The translations under genes were made by a program, and so were the position numbers. Positions 44,787 through 54,278 of a DNA stretch of 64,000 bases are shown here, in pieces. This DNA is from Aquimarina sediminis (GTDB lineage: Bacteria > Bacteroidota > Bacteroidia > Flavobacteriales > Flavobacteriaceae): the NCBI RefSeq assembly GCF_002895435.1, contig NZ_POYJ01000002.1:186001-250000 (forward strand). Direction: 5' to 3'. Each line of letters opens with the position of its first letter. The stretch's first letter is position 1. The notes beneath the pieces are model-generated. The model had not been told where the DNA came from, made no database searches, and was given only the letters and a program-made list of their open reading frames with translations.

Positions 44787-45248
44787 TTAACCTTTTGATT
44801 CAAACTGTAAGACTTCATATACCGTATTACTCATATCTGGGCATAGATCTTCTTTAATCTTCAAAAAAACTTCCTTATTCTTATTTACGATCTGTTTTAA
44901 TGTTTCTAGTTCTTTTTCCTGAAAATTCATGAATCCTACAGTAATTATCTGTCCGGGAGAAACCATATTAACAATACCCGAACCTATATTAACAATCCGG
45001 TCCACTTTTATTGTTGCAGTTGTAGTATAGGTTTTACCACAAATCGCCTTGTTTTTATTAACGCTTTGCATTATTGATACCAGATGAACCATGTTAGGAT
45101 CAATAGTATTATTTTGAAGATCCTTAAACTTAGGTCTTTCTACTTTAGGTTTCTGTTGAACCTCTTCATTCTCTTTTTCCTGTGCAATACTATTGGATTT
45201 ACAAGAAAACAAAAGCCCCATTATTATTATGTATAGTACTTTATTCAT
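44787..45248 (-). CDS. Hypothetical lipoprotein
   Basis: 153 aa. A signal with lipobox (LLFSC, Cys at residue 16) leads into a Gln/Lys/Glu linker and a compact beta-rich domain with KAICGKTYTTTATIKVDRIV. Cys in this domain and in DLCPDMSN may form a disulfide. No family recognised. Minus strand, convergent with the FMN reductase, and expressed separately from the T9SS protein gene behind the hairpin at 45262-45292. Confidence 0.6.
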   Translation of the reverse strand: MNKVLYIIIMGLLFSCKSNSIAQEKENEEVQQKPKVERPKFKDLQNNTIDPNMVHLVSIMQSVNKNKAICGKTYTTTATIKVDRIVNIGSGIVNMVSPGQIITVGFMNFQEKELETLKQIVNKNKEVFLKIKEDLCPDMSNTVYEVLQFESKG

Positions 45249-45261
45249 ACTATGAAATTAA

Positions 45262-45292
45262 AAAAAGGAGTTGAAAATTTCAACTCCTTTTT
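45262..45292 (-). terminator. Terminator after the T9SS-secreted protein gene
   Basis: Long inverted repeat AAAAAGGAGTTGAAA / TTTCAACTCCTTTTT with a very short loop and flanking A/T runs, able to work in both directions. It lies 12 bp after the stop of the 1224-aa gene. Confidence 0.85.
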
Positions 45293-45303
45293 GTGTTATA
45301 GAA

Positions 45304-48300
45304 TTATCGTTTCAGAAGTTTAAATGTTTTATTAACTCCTCCGGATATGGTTACAAAATAAAATCCTGGTGACATATCGGAAGCATTCCAGATTACATCT
45401 GTATTTCCTGTAATATTAGATTGAGAATACACCTTATTACCTGTAATATCGAATATTGCAATATTAGTAGGAATGTTTGCGCTAGATTTTGCTTTTACAC
45501 CATTAAGACTAAAAGAGAATACTCCAGAAGATGGGTTAGGATATGCAGAGACTCCTTTTTCAATCTCTAAAGTAGCTAAAGGTTCTGCAATGGCAGGACC
45601 TGCGACAGCTCCACTATCATTAACGGCTCCATAAATCTGAAACATCTGATCCGCTAGATTACTACCAAAAGCGACCGAAGTTGGTGTCCAATCCGTAGCT
45701 CCAACACCAAATAAATTTAAATCATCTTTAAAATGTGATTCTTGACCAATTCCTCCGTTTTGAGAAAACCAAAACCATTGTGTTGCCCCTGGATTAAATG
45801 GTAAGTTTACATATACAGATATCCAATAGTTTCCACTATCGAGTACTGTTGCTTCGGGTAACATCAGGTTTAAAGTCGTATCTCCAGGATCAGAGATTGG
45901 AGCAATCTGTCCACTATTATACACCTCATTACCAGGAACTCCAGCATTATCCTCATATATCACCACAGTTGCATTCGTTAATTGCGGAGAGTTATTTGCT
46001 CCACCAAAGGCTACTATTCTTTCTAATGTCCATGTTTTTCCTGCAGGAACAACAAAATCATCTGCAGATTGTGCCAAACCTCCAAAATCTACAAAGAATT
46101 GCGACGGCACTGACGAAAATGCTCCAGTAATTTGCTCATAAATTGCGAACTCTGATACAGATACAGTAAATCCTTCTGCAACTTGCTCTTCTCCAGAAGT
46201 AGCAATAAGACCAATAGTAGCTTCACCCAAACTATCTGGTGCAAAAGAAAGGGTAATTGTATTTCCTGTTAATGTAGCTGTTACCAGATCTGGATTAGAA
46301 TTTGTGAATTCTATATCTATTGGATCCCCATTAGAATGAACGAATAATCCTGTAACATCTACTTCTACATCTTCACTATTTTCTGCAACCTGAAGATCAT
46401 CTAGCAAATACGCGACACTTAGAGAAGGCTCTGGTAATTCATTAAAGAATGGAAATCTTGCGCTATATAATCCATTACCATGAGCTGCTACCGCAATAAA
46501 TCCATCTTTACGGGTTTTTACCTCATCAGTAACTGCATTACCAATAGCAAAAGGCTCTTTTATCCAACGTGTTCTATCACCATTTAGCCTATTGGTATAA
46601 TATAGTCCTGTACTTGTAGCTGCATATACTCTTTGTAATCTTGCGCCAAAGAATCCTTGACTACCTCCAAAAAATGCTGTACTTCTTACCGATGGTCCAT
46701 TTCCAGAACCATCAGGGTTTTCTTCTAGATTACCACTAATATTTGTCCAGGTATCTCCACCGTTTGTTGTAAGAAATAAACTTATTATTCCATAATTAGA
46801 AAAAGTAACAATCACTCTATCAGAATCTGACGGGTCAACATTAATATCGTTTACAAAACCGGTTGGTAACCCTTTCCCTGTTGAAATATCTACAACTTCT
46901 TGATTATCCAGATTGGCATTATCCATTCTAAATATATTTCCGGCACTAGAGCCATAGTAAAGTCTGTTTGCTACCGGAAATTTGGAAACATCTAAAGCCG
47001 TAATCGTAGTTCCTGCTGGAGTATCAGTATTGGGTAAATCTACCCAGTTAACAGTAGTAAGGGCATTTGAAAAAAGAGGAATTTCATCTAAATTATTATT
47101 TCTCCACATTCTATTTCCTGCAGGCAAATACATAATATTGTCATTATTGGCATCCAATATAAAAGGAGCGATAAACGAGAAACCACTTGCCCCTGCAGGA
47201 GTAACACTAGCAAATGAAACAAAGTTTCCTGCATCATCATAATTTAGTTTAAAGATTCTTCCTCTTTGAAAAGAAGAATATCTCGAATTACCACCATCTG
47301 CAATTGCATTGTATGCTCCGTCTCCTCCCAATTCTTCTGTCCACGAATCTGTAGGATTTGTAGTATTAGTAAACCAAGTCCCATTATCCTGAAAACCGGC
47401 AATTAAGTCATCACTGTTGGCATCAGGATCAAAAGATACGTGATAGGGTTGAGTGGTGAGATATCCATTATTTAAAGAAACCCAATCTACTGGTTCTGCT
47501 CCTGCATTAGTGGCAGTTATATCCTCGGTAACAAACACTCCTCCATCATTACCAGATAGCACTTTATTAGGATTTGAAGGATAAAAAATAAACGCATGTT
47601 GATCAGGATGCTGATCTGTATATACACTAATGTCATTTAGAGGAGAATAACCTGCAATCCAGCTTTCTTGACCAGCAGGAGTTGTAAACCCAGTTGTAGA
47701 TCTATAAATATTTGTTCCTCCAACAAACATTAGATTAGGGTCTATTGGGCTAACTTTGACCATCATATTATATCCTCCCTGAAGGTTTAGATTTCCTACG
47801 GCTCCTCCGATTGTTGTTGGCAAATTAGCACTTAGATCTGTATAAGCTTCTTCTGATGATGCCGATGCATCATATCTATACAGTAGGGCAGGTCCTCCTC
47901 CACTCAAATTTTGTGTAAAGAAATATACTATGTTTTCATTACCAGGATCGATTCCCATAACAGTTCTACCATATGCTGCTGGCAAAGATCCAGGTGATAT
48001 TTCTGTCCAGGTATCTCCATCTGTTGTTGTAAAATATCCATTATTGGGATTTCCTCCAGAATCGATAGTCGCATAAATTTGACCTGTTGAAGTAACTGCT
48101 ACCTCTGCGGTATTGTCAAATCCACCTGCTAATACTTCTGTAAAAGAATTCCCTCCATCCTGAGATCTATGTACTCCATTAAAAGTACCAACATAAATAT
48201 CTCCATTAACCGGGTTGATAATAATAGAATTAATTAAGTCAAAAGGAGAAAAAGCACTAACATTGTTATCATTAGTAGCTTCTAAAAGTTTCCAGGTCCT

Positions 48301-48978
48301 TCCTCCATTGTTAGATTTATACACTCCTGTTCCTTGAAAAAACGCACCTCCTGCTCCTGCAGAATTACCGAAACGTTCTCCTGAGCCATAATACCATGTA
48401 TTATGTTTACCTGGTCTGGGATCCTGTACAATACATGTAATACTTGGAGACTGTCTTCTAGAAGTTACTTTTTTCCACGACTCTCCGGCATTAGTAGAAC
48501 GCCACAATCCTCCAGAAACACCTCCTGCAAGAATCACATTCTCATTAGTACGGTCGATAGCCATGGCTCTTGTTCTTCCGCCTACGTTATAGGGGCCTCT
48601 ATTTTTCCAATAAGAAAAACGACCTGCTTTAGAAGATTTTGCCGCGTTGGTAATTGATTGTTTTGAATCATTTCCTGTCGCAATTTTACTAGAAAATTTA
48701 AGCTCTGCATTCCTAATATCTGCAGGAATTTCATTTGTGTTAGGATTTCTAAGTCTTTCGAACTCAAACTGCATTCTTTCCAGTGCATTATCACCACTTT
48801 TTAATATTTTAGTAGTGTTATCATGAAGCTTCGACATCTTATAGAGTTGATGAGCTCCTGGTTTTTTGGGTTGTGGGTCTGCTTGTGTTTTTAAGTTTTG
48901 CCCATTTACTGAAATAACGGTTCCCATTAAAGAAACCACCCAAACGAAACGTTTGAGATAGAATAAAATTGTTTTCAT
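45304..48978 (-). CDS. T9SS-secreted BNR/sortilin-type beta-propeller protein
   Basis: 1224 aa. A signal peptide (MKTILFYLKRFVWVVSLMGT, ends VNGQ) and a C-terminal type A sorting domain (SAYPNPSSG near residue 1145, ending GVNKTFKLLKR) mark type IX secretion. In between are BNR/sortilin-like propeller repeats with GGVSGGLWRSTNAGESWKKV and several NGGDTWT-like Asp boxes (about residues 150-860). Bacterial Ig-like modules follow (about 880-980). Such proteins are surface or secreted binding proteins or glycosidase-like enzymes; no catalytic site is certain. Full length with no frameshift. Confidence 0.85.
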   Translation of the reverse strand: MKTILFYLKRFVWVVSLMGTVISVNGQNLKTQADPQPKKPGAHQLYKMSKLHDNTTKILKSGDNALERMQFEFERLRNPNTNEIPADIRNAELKFSSKIATGNDSKQSITNAAKSSKAGRFSYWKNRGPYNVGGRTRAMAIDRTNENVILAGGVSGGLWRSTNAGESWKKVTSRRQSPSITCIVQDPRPGKHNTWYYGSGERFGNSAGAGGAFFQGTGVYKSNNGGRTWKLLEATNDNNVSAFSPFDLINSIIINPVNGDIYVGTFNGVHRSQDGGNSFTEVLAGGFDNTAEVAVTSTGQIYATIDSGGNPNNGYFTTTDGDTWTEISPGSLPAAYGRTVMGIDPGNENIVYFFTQNLSGGGPALLYRYDASASSEEAYTDLSANLPTTIGGAVGNLNLQGGYNMMVKVSPIDPNLMFVGGTNIYRSTTGFTTPAGQESWIAGYSPLNDISVYTDQHPDQHAFIFYPSNPNKVLSGNDGGVFVTEDITATNAGAEPVDWVSLNNGYLTTQPYHVSFDPDANSDDLIAGFQDNGTWFTNTTNPTDSWTEELGGDGAYNAIADGGNSRYSSFQRGRIFKLNYDDAGNFVSFASVTPAGASGFSFIAPFILDANNDNIMYLPAGNRMWRNNNLDEIPLFSNALTTVNWVDLPNTDTPAGTTITALDVSKFPVANRLYYGSSAGNIFRMDNANLDNQEVVDISTGKGLPTGFVNDINVDPSDSDRVIVTFSNYGIISLFLTTNGGDTWTNISGNLEENPDGSGNGPSVRSTAFFGGSQGFFGARLQRVYAATSTGLYYTNRLNGDRTRWIKEPFAIGNAVTDEVKTRKDGFIAVAAHGNGLYSARFPFFNELPEPSLSVAYLLDDLQVAENSEDVEVDVTGLFVHSNGDPIDIEFTNSNPDLVTATLTGNTITLSFAPDSLGEATIGLIATSGEEQVAEGFTVSVSEFAIYEQITGAFSSVPSQFFVDFGGLAQSADDFVVPAGKTWTLERIVAFGGANNSPQLTNATVVIYEDNAGVPGNEVYNSGQIAPISDPGDTTLNLMLPEATVLDSGNYWISVYVNLPFNPGATQWFWFSQNGGIGQESHFKDDLNLFGVGATDWTPTSVAFGSNLADQMFQIYGAVNDSGAVAGPAIAEPLATLEIEKGVSAYPNPSSGVFSFSLNGVKAKSSANIPTNIAIFDITGNKVYSQSNITGNTDVIWNASDMSPGFYFVTISGGVNKTFKLLKR

Positions 48979-49065
48979 CGTATAAGCTGATTTGTGAATA
49001 ATTCCTAAATCTAGCTTAAATTTTTGAGATTTTTTCTTAAAATTAAGGTAAAAAATGAATATCTG

Positions 49066-49434
49066 CTATTTTCTACACAACAATATCTCAATACCTTCTG
49101 TAATCACATGACAAATATCCTCGGTTACATTAACAGGCTCACTGGTAGTTGTAATATACCCTGATTTGCTTACTGTAATTGTATAAGTTCCTTTGCGCTC
49201 ATGAGCTCCTACAAAAATATTAGTGTCAGGTATGTTTTGAAGAGTTTCCTGATACTCATTATCCGTAGCAATTACTTTTATTCCTTCTACCAAAAACAAA
49301 CCATCTGTAACATCTTTTACTGTTACCTCTATACCTGGTCTAGAATCAGTCGTACATAAAACAGGATCCTCAAGCTTATCATCATCATTACAAGCACAAA
49401 AGGTTATTAATAAAAGTAAAAAAACATTTCTCAT
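49066..49434 (-). CDS. Lipoprotein with carboxypeptidase-regulatory-like domain
   Basis: 122 aa. Short leader with lipobox (LITFCAC) followed by an acidic CNDDD linker. The body resembles the carboxypeptidase D regulatory-like or Cna-B-like beta-sandwich (GIEVTVKDVTDGLFLVEGIK, then KGTYTITVSKSGY). It probably sits on the outer-membrane surface. No partner identified; its start is 334 bp from the end of the next upstream gene. Confidence 0.65.
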   Translation of the reverse strand: MRNVFLLLLITFCACNDDDKLEDPVLCTTDSRPGIEVTVKDVTDGLFLVEGIKVIATDNEYQETLQNIPDTNIFVGAHERKGTYTITVSKSGYITTTSEPVNVTEDICHVITEGIEILLCRK

Positions 49435-49768
49435 CGATACTACTTAGATTTTTATAAAACATTACTTGTCTGTTACAAGATGCATATTAAAAGAGAAGGT
49501 TGCATTTTTTAACATTTTTTATAAACTCTTTCCTTAAATGCGCAACACTTTGTCTTTTTATGATGATATGCCCCAGATATCTTAAAACTAAAAAGTATCA
49601 AACTTTATTGCGCTTCTGATCTTTATAGTTTTTTTTTTTAGTTTATTACAATGTTAGTTTATTAACTTTCAAAAGCAATTTAGTAGATGTATTAAACAAA
49701 AAGCATCTGCTATAACAACAGATGCTTTTTTATTGATTTTATTTAATAGTCTTATCTACACTTACTTA
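49435..49768. other. Gap upstream of the small lipoprotein gene
   Basis: About 330 bp, AT-rich. The terminator of the aldehyde dehydrogenase gene lies at 49698-49730. The remaining part must hold the promoter of the lipoprotein gene; no clear TAnnTTTG box was found. Confidence 0.5.
49698..49730 (-). terminator. Terminator of the aldehyde dehydrogenase gene
   Basis: Stem AAAAAGCATCTG / CAGATGCTTTTT with a 9-base loop and T-runs on both sides, 38 bp beyond the stop codon at 49769. Confidence 0.85.
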
Positions 49769-51322
49769 CTACAAGTCAAATTTGATACCTTGTGCTAAGG
49801 GTAATTCTGTAGTATAATTTATAGTATTGGTTTGGCGACGCATATAAACTTTCCATGCATCTGACCCTGATTCACGACCACCTCCAGTATCTTTTTCTCC
49901 ACCAAAAGCTCCTCCTATTTCTGCTCCAGAAGTACCAATATTTACATTGGCAATACCGCAATCTGATCCTGCATGAGAAAGAAAACGCTCTGCTTCTCGC
50001 AAATTATTGGTCATAATAGCAGAAGACAACCCTTGTGCAACACCATTTTGAACCTCTATTGCATTCTCTACATCACCACTGTATTTTAAAAGATATAAAA
50101 CTGGTGCAAAAGTTTCATGCTGTACAATCTCAAAGTTGTTGTCAGCCTCAGCTATAGCAGGCTTAACATAACATCCACTCTCATATCCTTCTCCAGAAAG
50201 TACTCCTCCTTCTACAATAACCTTTCCTCCTTCTTCGACAACTTTCTGTAATGCATTTTGATACCCTTTTACAGCATCAGTATCGATTAATGGACCCACA
50301 TGATTATTTTCATCCAGTGGATTACCAATTCTCAATTGGCCATATGCAGCCACAACTGCATCTTTTACTTTGTCATAAATAGAATCATGAATTATCAATC
50401 TACGTGTTGAAGTACAACGCTGACCAGCCGTTCCTACAGCTCCAAACACAGCACCTATCACTGTCATTTTTATGTCTGCATCCGGAGTAACAATAATTGC
50501 ATTGTTTCCCCCTAGCTCCAAAAGAGATTTTCCTAGGCGTTGCCCTACTGTAGAAGCTACGATTTTACCCATTCTAGTAGAACCCGTTGCAGAAATTAAA
50601 GGAATTCTTCTATCTGTTGTCATCATCTCCCCTACCTTATAATCCCCATTAATCAAACAAGAAATTCCTTCTGGCAGATTATTATCTTTTAAAACTTTGG
50701 CTATAATGTTCTGACAAGCGACTCCACAAAGTGGTGTTTTTTCACTAGGTTTCCAAACACATACATCACCAGAAATCCATGCCAAAGCAGTATTCCATGC
50801 CCAAACTGCCACGGGAAAATTAAATGCCGAAATTATACCTACTATTCCTAGAGGATGATACTGCTCATACATTCTATGCCCAGGTCTTTCTGAATGCATT
50901 GTTAATCCATGTAGTTGTCTAGACAATCCTACTGCAAAATCACAAATATCAATCATCTCCTGCACTTCTCCCAAACCTTCCTGATATGACTTACCCATTT
51001 CATAAGAAACCAATTTTCCTAGAGGTTCTTTTAATGCTCTTAATTCTTCACCAAACTGTCGTACAATCTCTCCTCGTTGTGGAGCAGGCATTACTTTCCA
51101 AGTCTTAAATGCATCAGTTGCTGATTGAATAACTTTTTCATAATCTGCAGCTGTTGTTGTTTCCACATTGCCAATTAATTCTCCATCTACAGGTGAATAT
51201 GAAGAGATTGTTTCTTCAGACGAAAACCAGTTTGACCCAGTTGAAGTCCCTTTATTATTCTCAGAAACACCTAGTTGCTGTAATGCTTCCTTAATCCCGA
51301 AATCTACTATTGCTGTTGCCAT
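49769..51322 (-). CDS. ALDH7-type aldehyde dehydrogenase (aminoadipate semialdehyde dehydrogenase-like)
   Basis: 517 aa. NAD-dependent aldehyde dehydrogenase. Catalytic Cys is in GQRCTSTRR (about residue 301) and the general-base Glu in LELGGNN (about 267). The N-terminal extension and the YHPLGIVGIISAFNFPVAVW segment are typical of the ALDH7/antiquitin group, which oxidises 2-aminoadipate semialdehyde in lysine breakdown. The substrate is inferred from family alone. Monocistronic, with its own terminator. Confidence 0.9.
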   Translation of the reverse strand: MATAIVDFGIKEALQQLGVSENNKGTSTGSNWFSSEETISSYSPVDGELIGNVETTTAADYEKVIQSATDAFKTWKVMPAPQRGEIVRQFGEELRALKEPLGKLVSYEMGKSYQEGLGEVQEMIDICDFAVGLSRQLHGLTMHSERPGHRMYEQYHPLGIVGIISAFNFPVAVWAWNTALAWISGDVCVWKPSEKTPLCGVACQNIIAKVLKDNNLPEGISCLINGDYKVGEMMTTDRRIPLISATGSTRMGKIVASTVGQRLGKSLLELGGNNAIIVTPDADIKMTVIGAVFGAVGTAGQRCTSTRRLIIHDSIYDKVKDAVVAAYGQLRIGNPLDENNHVGPLIDTDAVKGYQNALQKVVEEGGKVIVEGGVLSGEGYESGCYVKPAIAEADNNFEIVQHETFAPVLYLLKYSGDVENAIEVQNGVAQGLSSAIMTNNLREAERFLSHAGSDCGIANVNIGTSGAEIGGAFGGEKDTGGGRESGSDAWKVYMRRQTNTINYTTELPLAQGIKFDL

Positions 51323-51720
51323 TTATATGTTACTTTTTGAAAACGTAAAGATACTGTGTTTTACAGATAAATTAAATTTTGATTGATTCTATAGCTAATT
51401 TTGAATAATACTATATAAATTAAGCCTCAAAAAAATCAATTCTATAAAAAATAAAAAAGACACAGATCAAATTGATCCTTTCTGTTCAAAAAAAAAAGCT
51501 CTTATCTGTTATACTTTTAGTAGTATAAAAGTACGGAATTGATTCTTAAATTATATCACGAATTAACCTTAGGTTTAAAAAGGAGTTTCCTTTTTTAAAA
51601 TCTATCAACTCTATAGCGAGTATCAAAAAAAGAAATCGCTCAAACAAGATTTCTCTTGTAGAGCGATTCCCAACTAAATAACCAACCAAAAAGTTTATAT
51701 TGTTAAGTGCTACCTTACTT
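51323..51720. other. Gap between aldehyde dehydrogenase and lipoprotein genes
   Basis: About 400 bp, AT-rich. It contains the hairpin at 51634-51668 ending the upstream lipoprotein gene. A partial -7 box (TATCTTTA type) lies before the dehydrogenase start on the minus strand. Nothing else recognised. Confidence 0.5.
51634..51668 (-). terminator. Terminator of the 307-aa lipoprotein gene
   Basis: Outer stem AATCGCTC / GAGCGATT plus an inner CAAGA / TCTTG stem, followed on the minus strand by a T-rich tract. It lies 53 bp beyond the stop. Confidence 0.8.
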
Positions 51721-52644
51721 TTATTTTCTAAGCTTCATAAAATCAGCTTTTTTAATTCTTTTCTTGTCGTTCTGAGTTGGTTTTCCTTTTTCAGAATTTT
51801 TAAATTGAATATATCCTCTACCTACAAATTGGTATACTGTTTCTGAAGCAGGATGAAACAATTCTATTTTACTGTCATTAATAACGGATAACTCAAAGAA
51901 TTCATTGCCCAGATAATCGTAATCAAGTGTTAAAGTTTTCCTATCAAAAGTGTTAATGATATCATTCACTTGATAATACCCTGTATAATCATAAAAAATG
52001 TCGTTGATAGGGATTCCTGTTTCGTCTTGCGAACTCTTAAAGTTTTCTCCAGACCCAAAATATGAGAATTTCAAGTAATTTTCATTGTCAAATTCATTCA
52101 ACACTCCATACTCACTGGTAAATACTTTTTCCCAAGTTTCATATTCCTGAAGAAAATAATGGATGTTTTCATAAAAAACCAGATCATAATCAAAATTACT
52201 TCGTTGATATCCAATCAAAAAATAACTCGTATTAGTAACGCCATCGTATACTTCTATCTCATTATCCGAAATTTGACTAATTATAAGTCTATACGTCCCA
52301 TCGATATCATGATTGATATCCAATTCCATTTGAAAAGTATCATAGAAACCAACATCTAATCCAAAACCGTTTCCATTACTTCCCATTCCTACTAAGTTGT
52401 TGTTGGCAAAAAATGTTCCATTCTTAAAAGAAACTGTAAACGCCTTCTGTAAAAACGGAATTTCACCATTACCTTTGGTACGCTCAATGTCTACATACCA
52501 AATTTCATACGAGTTTAATAATGTATTTAAACTAATTCTTGGCTCTTCGATATAAACATCTTCTTCGATAACAACCTCTGCTACACAAGAGCTTAATACT
52601 ATAGAACTTAAAAAAATAATCGAAAGTAATTTTATCGTTTTCAT
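51721..52644 (-). CDS. Conserved flavobacterial lipoprotein
   Basis: 307 aa. Lipobox SSCVAEV (Cys at about residue 20) and then VIEEDVYIEEPRISLNTLL. The body, with SYEIWYVDIERTKGNGEIPF, NNNLVGMGSNGNGFGLDVG and NIHYFLQEYETWEKVF, is rich in aromatic residues. I recall similar proteins in many Flavobacteriaceae, often misnamed as a nicotinate mononucleotide adenylyltransferase; no nucleotide-binding motif is present here. It is probably a periplasm-facing or surface lipoprotein of unknown role. Divergent from gpsA. Confidence 0.72.
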   Translation of the reverse strand: MKTIKLLSIIFLSSIVLSSCVAEVVIEEDVYIEEPRISLNTLLNSYEIWYVDIERTKGNGEIPFLQKAFTVSFKNGTFFANNNLVGMGSNGNGFGLDVGFYDTFQMELDINHDIDGTYRLIISQISDNEIEVYDGVTNTSYFLIGYQRSNFDYDLVFYENIHYFLQEYETWEKVFTSEYGVLNEFDNENYLKFSYFGSGENFKSSQDETGIPINDIFYDYTGYYQVNDIINTFDRKTLTLDYDYLGNEFFELSVINDSKIELFHPASETVYQFVGRGYIQFKNSEKGKPTQNDKKRIKKADFMKLRK

Positions 52645-52743
52645 ATGCTGTGTGTTTTCAATTTCTTTTAAACAAGAACCAAAACACGTGCCAAACTCAT
52701 AATCTTATGGTTGCCAGGTTTTTATTTTGAGTTGTATTTTTCC

Positions 52744-52751
52744 TATTTTTG
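52744..52751 (+). promoter_or_regulatory. -7 promoter box of gpsA
   Basis: TATTTTTG matches TAnnTTTG exactly and lies 18 bp before the gpsA ATG at 52769. A TTTG at 52726-52729 is only 14 bp upstream, closer than usual for the -33 box. Because a promoter sits here, an in-frame TTG at 52727 cannot be the translation start. Confidence 0.45.
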
Positions 52752-52768
52752 ACGCTACAATCTTGTTT

Positions 52769-53764
52769 ATGGAAAAAAAGCCAAAATTTGCTGTTATAGG
52801 TGGTGGTAGTTGGGCAACTGCCATAGTAAAAATGCTTACCGAAAACTTAAATGAAGTCGGATGGTATATGAGAAGTACTTATGCACTGGAGCACCTCAAA
52901 AGGCAACAGCATAATCCCAATTATCTAAGCTCTGTAGAGTTTAAGATTAAACAACTAAAACTAACTAATGATATCACAGAAGCAGTCTCTTCTGCTGATT
53001 ATCTTATTTTTGCAATTCCTTCTGCTTTCTTGTATAGCGAGCTTAAGAAACTAGAAACTTCTTTAGAAGGAAAAGTCATCTTTTCTGCGATAAAAGGGAT
53101 TGTCCCCGAAACTGGGCTCATTGTAGGAGAACATTTTAATGACGAGTATAATATTCCTTTCAATAATATAGGAGTAATCACGGGACCATGCCATGCCGAA
53201 GAAGTAGCACTAGAGCGATTGTCTTACCTGACTATCGCTTCTAATGATGAAGAAAAAGCAAAAGTAATGGCGAGTTACTTAAGCAGTGATTATATCAAAT
53301 GTAAAATTAGCGATGATATCATAGGCACAGAATATGCGGCTGTTCTCAAAAATATTTATTCTGTAGCTGCAGGAATAGCACATGGACTTGGGTATGGTGA
53401 TAATTTTCAAAGTGTATTAATGAGTAATGCCATTCGTGAAATGAAGCGTTTTATAAAAAAGGTTCATAAAATGAAACGCAATATTAATGACTCAGCCTAT
53501 CTTGGAGATTTATTAGTGACAGGATATTCTATTTTTTCTCGTAACCGTATGTTTGGAAACATGATAGGTAAAGGATATACTGTAAAAAGTGCACAGATGG
53601 AAATGAATATGGTTGCAGAAGGGTATTACGCTGCAAAAACAGCTTATGAACTTGATGCTACTAAAGCTGCCCGAACACCAATTATTGATGCAGTACATGC
53701 CATTTTATATGAAGATAAAAGTCCTAAAAAAGTGTTTAAAAAACTTACCGATAAGCTAGACTAA
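52769..53764 (+). CDS. gpsA: Glycerol-3-phosphate dehydrogenase [NAD(P)+]
   Basis: 331 aa. Reduces dihydroxyacetone phosphate to sn-glycerol 3-phosphate for phospholipid synthesis. The N-terminal nucleotide motif GGGSWATAI (about residues 11-19) replaces the more usual GxGxWG. GPCHAEEVALERL and the Lys-bearing LKNIYSVAAGIAHGLGYGDN are the family signatures. The start at 52769 is chosen because the promoter lies just upstream. Cytoplasmic, normal length. The downstream genes follow at small gaps, but their functions are not obviously linked. Confidence 0.93.
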   Translation: MEKKPKFAVIGGGSWATAIVKMLTENLNEVGWYMRSTYALEHLKRQQHNPNYLSSVEFKIKQLKLTNDITEAVSSADYLIFAIPSAFLYSELKKLETSLEGKVIFSAIKGIVPETGLIVGEHFNDEYNIPFNNIGVITGPCHAEEVALERLSYLTIASNDEEKAKVMASYLSSDYIKCKISDDIIGTEYAAVLKNIYSVAAGIAHGLGYGDNFQSVLMSNAIREMKRFIKKVHKMKRNINDSAYLGDLLVTGYSIFSRNRMFGNMIGKGYTVKSAQMEMNMVAEGYYAAKTAYELDATKAARTPIIDAVHAILYEDKSPKKVFKKLTDKLD

Positions 53765-53806
53765 TTATTCTTATCTTCATACCTGTTATTTTTCACTTTA
53801 AATCTT

Positions 53807-54262
53807 ATGAAGGAGCTTATTAAAACTTTTTACACAGCCTTAAACAATCAGGATGCAGAGACTATGATATCTTGTTATCATGAAGATGTAATTTTTGAGG
53901 ATCCTGCATTTGGGAAATTAAAGGGAGAGCGAGCAAAAAGCATGTGGCGCATGTTATGCAAAAACGCTAAGGATTTCAAAGTAGAATTCTCTCAGATTGA
54001 AGCAAATGAACATACTGGATCGGCACACTGGGAAGCTTGGTACAGCTTTAGTAAAACAGGAAGATCTGTTCACAACAAGATTGATGCTCAATTTGAATTT
54101 AAAAATGGCAAAATTATAAAACATACCGATCATTTTGATATACGCCGATGGGCATCTCAAGCCATCGGATGGAAAGGAGCTTTATTTGGTGGGTTTCCTT
54201 TTTTTAAGAAAAAATTTGTTATGCAAACCAATAAAATGCTTGATAAATTTATTGCTTCCTAA
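53807..54262 (+). CDS. NTF2/SnoaL-like protein
   Basis: 151 aa. Compact alpha+beta cone fold of the SnoaL-like group: FYTALNNQDAETMISCYHED at the N-terminus and HTDHFDIRRWASQAIGW near the C-terminus are typical. These proteins bind or isomerise small molecules; no catalytic assignment is possible. It lies 42 bp after gpsA and 16 bp before the sulfurtransferase, so likely co-transcribed with the latter. Confidence 0.8.
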   Translation: MKELIKTFYTALNNQDAETMISCYHEDVIFEDPAFGKLKGERAKSMWRMLCKNAKDFKVEFSQIEANEHTGSAHWEAWYSFSKTGRSVHNKIDAQFEFKNGKIIKHTDHFDIRRWASQAIGWKGALFGGFPFFKKKFVMQTNKMLDKFIAS

Positions 54263-54278
54263 TTTGATAAACCAACCC

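Noticed and set aside
54135..54278. 48-residue extension of the sulfurtransferase
   Set aside because: Overlaps the SnoaL-like gene in another frame; the rhodanese domain starts just after the ATG at 54279.
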